The translations under genes were made by a program, and so were the position numbers. The notes beneath the pieces were generated by a model. It was given only the letters and a program-made list of their open reading frames with translations. It was not told the DNA's origin and ran no database searches. Source: an uncultured delta proteobacterium (GTDB lineage Bacteria > Myxococcota_A > Polyangia > Polyangiales > Polyangiaceae). From it: a DNA stretch of 64,000 nt. How positions within the stretch are numbered: the stretch's first letter is position 1; every line of letters starts with the position of its first letter. The stretch lies in contig CAITIQ010000057.1 of NCBI GenBank assembly GCA_903892415.1, forward strand, positions 18,757 to 82,756. The letters run 5' to 3'. This document shows positions 60,398-64,000 of this stretch, piece after piece.

Positions 60398-61159
60398 TCA
60401 AAGTAGCGAAGGCAGCGCTCGCTCGAGGATGGGCAGCCAGCGGTCAGCCATCGCCTGCTCCATGACTGGGGTCGCCACAAGATCCTGACGGAGCTCGATC
60501 AACACGGCCAAACGCCCCGCCTGCTCGCCATGGACCGGCACCGCGTAGTCACTTACGTCAGAGACGCGATAAGGCTCGTTGTCACCAACCGTCCAGTCGT
60601 TCTCCTTCGCGAGCTCCGCCAAGAGTACCTCTGCGAGCCGGCGGTCTTTCCCAGACAGCACACCAACGTGCCAAGGGCGCTGTTTGCCGTAAAGCTCCGG
60701 CGTGAAGCTGTGCATCGATAGCAGCACGCTCGGTTGCTTCCGCGCCGTTCGCATCGCCAAGAGGCGCTCTACCTCCGCGTGATACGGCATGAAGATCGCC
60801 CGAGCGCGCTCCGCCTCATCCTCCGCAGTCAGCCCGACGTTGCCGGGGACCGGGATTTCACAGCTGACCGCTGGAATCGACGAAGCCACGCCCAGCGGCC
60901 GATTCGCGTCGATGACCAGGCGCGAGTAGCCACAAGCAACGAGCGGCGCGTCGAGCGCCTCCGAAAGTCGAAGCGAGACACCTCGCGCACCAATGTCCCA
61001 AGCGATGTGACTCGAACGCGCTTCCTCCGACAAGCCCAGGTCCGAAAGCGAGCGCGGAATACGACGGGAAGCGTGATCACACAGAAGCACCCAGGGGGAA
61101 CGACCGTGTTCACGAACGGTCTCAAACGGAGCAGGTTCATCGGGACCAAGCAGGGGCAT
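60398..61159 (-). CDS. N-formylglutamate amidohydrolase family
   Basis: This 253-residue protein has the family blocks LLCDHASRRIPRSLSDLGLS, SSHIAWDIGARGVS, GYSRLVIDANRPLG, MPYHAEVERLL and VLLSMHSFTPELYG. Members hydrolyse N-formyl-L-glutamate, the last step of one histidine-degradation route, though some act on other N-acyl or tRNA-linked substrates. No other hut gene is nearby. Divergent from the flavoprotein gene, with 39 bp between starts. Confidence 0.85.
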   Translation of the reverse strand: MPLLGPDEPAPFETVREHGRSPWVLLCDHASRRIPRSLSDLGLSEEARSSHIAWDIGARGVSLRLSEALDAPLVACGYSRLVIDANRPLGVASSIPAVSCEIPVPGNVGLTAEDEAERARAIFMPYHAEVERLLAMRTARKQPSVLLSMHSFTPELYGKQRPWHVGVLSGKDRRLAEVLLAELAKENDWTVGDNEPYRVSDVSDYAVPVHGEQAGRLAVLIELRQDLVATPVMEQAMADRWLPILERALPSLL

Positions 61160-61198
61160 GACTTCCTCTCTCTCGGATCAGTGTTAGAAGCCTTAGTC

Positions 61199-62710
61199 GT
61201 GACCGACGTACTTGTCATCGGGTCTGGCCCCAACGGGCTGGCAGCAGCCATAAGGCTCGCGCGGGCGGGCCTTTCAGTGGAGGTTCTCGAGGGTAATGGC
61301 GAGCCGGGAGGTGCAGTCCGCGCGAATGTGACAACGTTGCCCGGCTTCGTGCACGACTTTGGCGCCGCCTTCTTCCCCTTCGCCAAGGTGAGCCCCGCGT
61401 GGCAAGCCATCGATCTCGAGGGAGCAGGGTTGCGCTGGGCCCACGGAGAAGTCGATACCGCCCACCCTGCGCGCGATGGGAGCGAGAGCGCGCTCTGCCG
61501 CGACGTCGAAGCTAGCTGCGAATACCTCGGCAGCGATGGCGAGAAGTGGCGCGGCATCGCCGAGCTCTGGAGCCGCGTTCAAGACAAGGTTTTACCGGCG
61601 CTCTTGGCGCCTTTTCCCCCGCTGCGGCAGGGCCTCGCGATTCCACCGCGAGCGGCATTGCTCCTCGCGGAAGTCGCGCTCTCCTCCGGACGCGGCTTCG
61701 CCGAGCGCCTGTTCGAGACCGAGGCCGCTCGTCGGATCTTTCCGGCGCTCGCGCTCCATACAGACGTCGGGCCGGAGGACTCAATGGGAGCGATCGTTGG
61801 CTTCATGCTGGGCGTCACGGCCTCGTATGGCGGCTTTGCGGTCCCCGTGGGTGGGACCTCCAACATCACCAAAGCCTTGCTCAAGCGCCTGCATGAGGCG
61901 CATGGCCGCATTCACACCGGAAGGCGCGTCCAGCGCCTCGAGGTCGAACACGGGCGAGTCACCGCGGCCTTGACCGAAGATGGGCAGCGCTTCCCAGTAA
62001 ACGTAGGAGTAATCGCCGCTACAGCGGCGCCAACCTTGTTCCTCAAGCTGCTCTCATCGTCGCTTGTGCCTTCACCGATCCTCGCGAAGATGAACAATCC
62101 GAGCCGCGGCTTTGGGACCTTTAAAGTGGATTGGGCGCTCTCCGCCGCGGTGCCCTGGAAGACGCCGGCCAGCCGCAAGGCAGCCGTAGTCCACACAGGC
62201 GAAAGCAACGCCGATTTGGCGCGCTTTACGCGCGAGGTTCGCGAGGGGCGAATGCCCGAGGACCCCTACTTGGTTATCGGCCAACAGAGTTTGCTGGACC
62301 CTTCGCGGGCGCCCACGGGCAAACACACGCTATGGGCCTATTCGCGCGTGCCCTCGACGCTCGACGGGCAACCTTGGTCCGAGCCGGCCAAGCGCGAGTT
62401 CCTCTCGCGCATCGAAACAAGGATTGAGATGTTAGCGCCTGGATTCCGCGACACTATCCTCGCTCGCACCGTGCATTCGCCTCAAGAGCTCGAACGAGCC
62501 GACGAGAACTTACTCGGGGGGGACCTCGGCGGAGGCTCGGCGGGAATCGACAATCAACTGCTGTTCCGCCCGTTCTTCCCATACTTTCGCTATAAGACCC
62601 ATATCGAGAGGCTCTATCTCGGCTCCTCGTATGCTCACCCTGGCGCAGGCGTGCACGGCATGTGCGGCTACAACGCCGCAGGGATGCTGCTGAAGGAGCT
62701 TGGCCAATAG
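61199..62710 (+). CDS. Phytoene desaturase-like FAD-dependent oxidoreductase
   Basis: A GTG at 61199 (or 61181) begins a protein of about 503 residues with the Rossmann FAD motif VLVIGSGPNGLAAAIRLARAG, followed by VLEGNGEPGGAVR. FGAAFFPFAKVSPAW, FAVPVGGTSNITKALLKRL and the C-terminal GSSYAHPGAGVHGMCGYNAA, which closes the FAD site, place it in the CrtI/phytoene-desaturase-like family of NAD(P)/FAD-dependent oxidoreductases. Substrate unknown; no carotenoid genes are adjacent. It is convergent with the isocitrate dehydrogenase gene. Confidence 0.88.
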   Translation: MTDVLVIGSGPNGLAAAIRLARAGLSVEVLEGNGEPGGAVRANVTTLPGFVHDFGAAFFPFAKVSPAWQAIDLEGAGLRWAHGEVDTAHPARDGSESALCRDVEASCEYLGSDGEKWRGIAELWSRVQDKVLPALLAPFPPLRQGLAIPPRAALLLAEVALSSGRGFAERLFETEAARRIFPALALHTDVGPEDSMGAIVGFMLGVTASYGGFAVPVGGTSNITKALLKRLHEAHGRIHTGRRVQRLEVEHGRVTAALTEDGQRFPVNVGVIAATAAPTLFLKLLSSSLVPSPILAKMNNPSRGFGTFKVDWALSAAVPWKTPASRKAAVVHTGESNADLARFTREVREGRMPEDPYLVIGQQSLLDPSRAPTGKHTLWAYSRVPSTLDGQPWSEPAKREFLSRIETRIEMLAPGFRDTILARTVHSPQELERADENLLGGDLGGGSAGIDNQLLFRPFFPYFRYKTHIERLYLGSSYAHPGAGVHGMCGYNAAGMLLKELGQ

Positions 62711-62735
62711 CTTAGGTACTTATCGCCGTGTGGCC

Positions 62736-64000
62736 CTACTGGCCCTGCCCCATCGCGAAGCCATCCTCCCCGTCGAATCGGCATAGATTTTCGGTCTTGA
62801 TGAAGTCGACCCCATCCTCTGCCAGGTTGCTGAGCAAGAAGATGATATCGCGGTGCTCCACCGTGCGCGGTTGGCCCTCACGATCGACCCCCAGAAACCG
62901 GCAACGCCAATGGTCAGTACAGAACGTTTCAGGGAAGCCGTTGGGCCAAACTTTGACGCCGCGATTGGTAATGAGCTTTAACTCAAAGCCGGCTCGCTTT
63001 GGTTGATTGGCTAAGGTCTTGAGCTTTCCTGCCAGATAGTCGGCTGAGACGTCGGCCGCGTGCAGAAAGACGTCCACCCCCACCAACTCCTTTTGCGCTC
63101 GCGGCTTGCGCTTGTAGATCGGGGCCGAGGTAGCGCGGGGCTGCGGCGCGTTGGAATAGGCCACTTTGGGGAAATGCTCCGGCAGCTCGCCTAGGTGCGT
63201 GACTACTGCCGCAGCAAAGGCCTCCGTATCCAGCACCTGCACGGTCTTCACACCTTTGAGGTCAGCCGTGTGGAGCCCCAACTCGAGCGTCCGCAACCAG
63301 GCATTGTGGATTCGCTGCGCTACCTCAGCTTGCCGCAGATGTACCAACATCATGACCGCGCCGAGCAAGAGCCCAGAGGGGTTGGCAATCCCTTTGCCGG
63401 CAATATCAGGCGCGCTGCCGTGAATGGCCTCGAACATCGCCACTTGCTCGCCAATGTTGGCGCTCCCGCCCAGCCCAACACTACCCGTGATCTCCGCGGC
63501 TACGTCGCTAAGAATATCACCATAGAGGTTGGGCAACACCAACACGTCAAAGCGTTCGGGGCGCGTCGCCAACCGCGCGGCACCAATGTCCACGATCACG
63601 TGGTCACTCTCGAGTTCGGGATACTCTGCGCGAATCTCATCGAAGACGCGATGAAATAGCCCATCCGTCATCTTCATGATGTTGTCTTTGGTCATGCAGG
63701 TCACCTTCCTGCGACCATGCGACCGCGCGTACTCAAACGCGTAGCGAACAATCTTTCGACAGCCGGGCTCCGTTATCAGCTTCAGACACTGATAGACCTC
63801 ATCGGTCTGACGATGCTCGATGCCAGCATAAAGGTCTTCCTCATTCTCGCGAATAATCACGCAATCCATCGTCGGGTGGTTCGTGTCGACGAAAGGCGCA
63901 TAGCTTACGCACGGCCGCACATTGGCGTAGAGCCCGAGCGTCTTGCGAACCGTAACGTTCAATGACTTGTAGCCGCCGCCCTGGGGGGTGGTGATCGGCG
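62736..64000 (-). CDS. icd: Isocitrate dehydrogenase, N-terminus cut by window edge
   Basis: The reading frame continues to the right edge (TTPQGGGYKSLNVTVRKTLG), so about 421 codons are present and the N-terminus is missing. The enzyme decarboxylates isocitrate to 2-oxoglutarate. Substrate and metal motifs are VIIRENEEDLYAGIEHRQ, MTKDNIMKMTDGLF, VLVLPNLYGDILSDVAAEI and EAIHGSAPDIAGKGIANP. A C-terminal extension of about 130 residues (VGVDVFLHAADVSADYLAGK, GFPETFCTDHWRCRF) marks the longer dimeric class also seen in Rickettsia and Thermus. Coenzyme preference cannot be fixed here. Confidence 0.93.
   Translation of the reverse strand, partial: PITTPQGGGYKSLNVTVRKTLGLYANVRPCVSYAPFVDTNHPTMDCVIIRENEEDLYAGIEHRQTDEVYQCLKLITEPGCRKIVRYAFEYARSHGRRKVTCMTKDNIMKMTDGLFHRVFDEIRAEYPELESDHVIVDIGAARLATRPERFDVLVLPNLYGDILSDVAAEITGSVGLGGSANIGEQVAMFEAIHGSAPDIAGKGIANPSGLLLGAVMMLVHLRQAEVAQRIHNAWLRTLELGLHTADLKGVKTVQVLDTEAFAAAVVTHLGELPEHFPKVAYSNAPQPRATSAPIYKRKPRAQKELVGVDVFLHAADVSADYLAGKLKTLANQPKRAGFELKLITNRGVKVWPNGFPETFCTDHWRCRFLGVDREGQPRTVEHRDIIFLLSNLAEDGVDFIKTENLCRFDGEDGFAMGQGQ

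Overview
The window reads as a high-GC chromosome segment from a predatory or social soil bacterium of the Myxococcota, most likely class Polyangia. The evidence is the density of exported lipoproteins with Gly/Ala/Ser-rich linkers, several Hanks-type Ser/Thr kinases and FHA-domain proteins, a GAF/SpoIIE phosphatase, a DUF5939 protein, a dynamin-like GTPase, a TIGR04551-like outer-membrane protein and a DUF2169/pentapeptide/DUF3540/DUF4150 module. Coding density is very high, with many 1-4 bp overlaps and convergent overlaps. I saw no rRNA, tRNA, CRISPR array or insertion sequence. No gene-free stretch exceeds about 225 bases.

Layout. 1-2110: a truncated lipoprotein, an ECF-like sigma factor, and a small membrane protein with Fe-S-like cysteines, the last two divergent around an 8-bp tandem repeat. 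2114-7795: an FHA-GAF-SpoIIE phosphatase, a PQQ-type beta-propeller protein and a GT-C-like membrane protein. 7878-16875: a TPR/dynamin GTPase convergent and overlapping with a Ser/Thr kinase, a HerA/DUF853-type ATPase, a DUF5939 protein with a cyclase-like but degenerate C-terminus, and a fatty-acid-hydroxylase-family protein. 16865-21180: a TPR protein, lipoproteins and a frameshifted FHA gene. 21267-26717: a minus-strand run of a GH114 lipoprotein, a pseudokinase-thioredoxin fusion, thiC and two lipoproteins. 26761-30275: a D-aminoacylase-like amidohydrolase, a lipoprotein, a COMM-domain-like protein and a PhaR-type regulator.

30444-38097 is a tightly packed plus-strand run: a lipoprotein, a Tat-type alpha/beta-hydrolase lipoprotein, an outer-membrane barrel, a second lipoprotein paralogous to the first, a small PhaE/phasin-like protein, an acyl-CoA ligase and a PhaC synthase. 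It is divergent from phaR. I infer that it may couple surface ester capture or hydrolysis to storage-polymer synthesis. A YaaH-type carboxylate transporter follows on the other strand.

41114-48182 is a minus-strand, type VI secretion-associated accessory module: a beta-structured repeat protein, a DUF2169-pentapeptide protein, an all-pentapeptide protein, DUF3540, and a PAAR-like domain fused to an S41 protease domain with an intact Ser/Lys pair. No VgrG or T6SS core gene is visible. 48263-64000 is mostly housekeeping (rlmH, rsfS, proA, guaA, proS, N-formylglutamate amidohydrolase, isocitrate dehydrogenase), mixed with lipoproteins, a Ser/Thr kinase, a roadblock-like protein, a phytoene-desaturase-like flavoprotein and a 59-residue basic protein.

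The strongest candidates for something undescribed are the PHA-linked surface operon, the PAAR-S41 fusion, the pseudokinase-thioredoxin fusion and the bacterial COMM-like protein.
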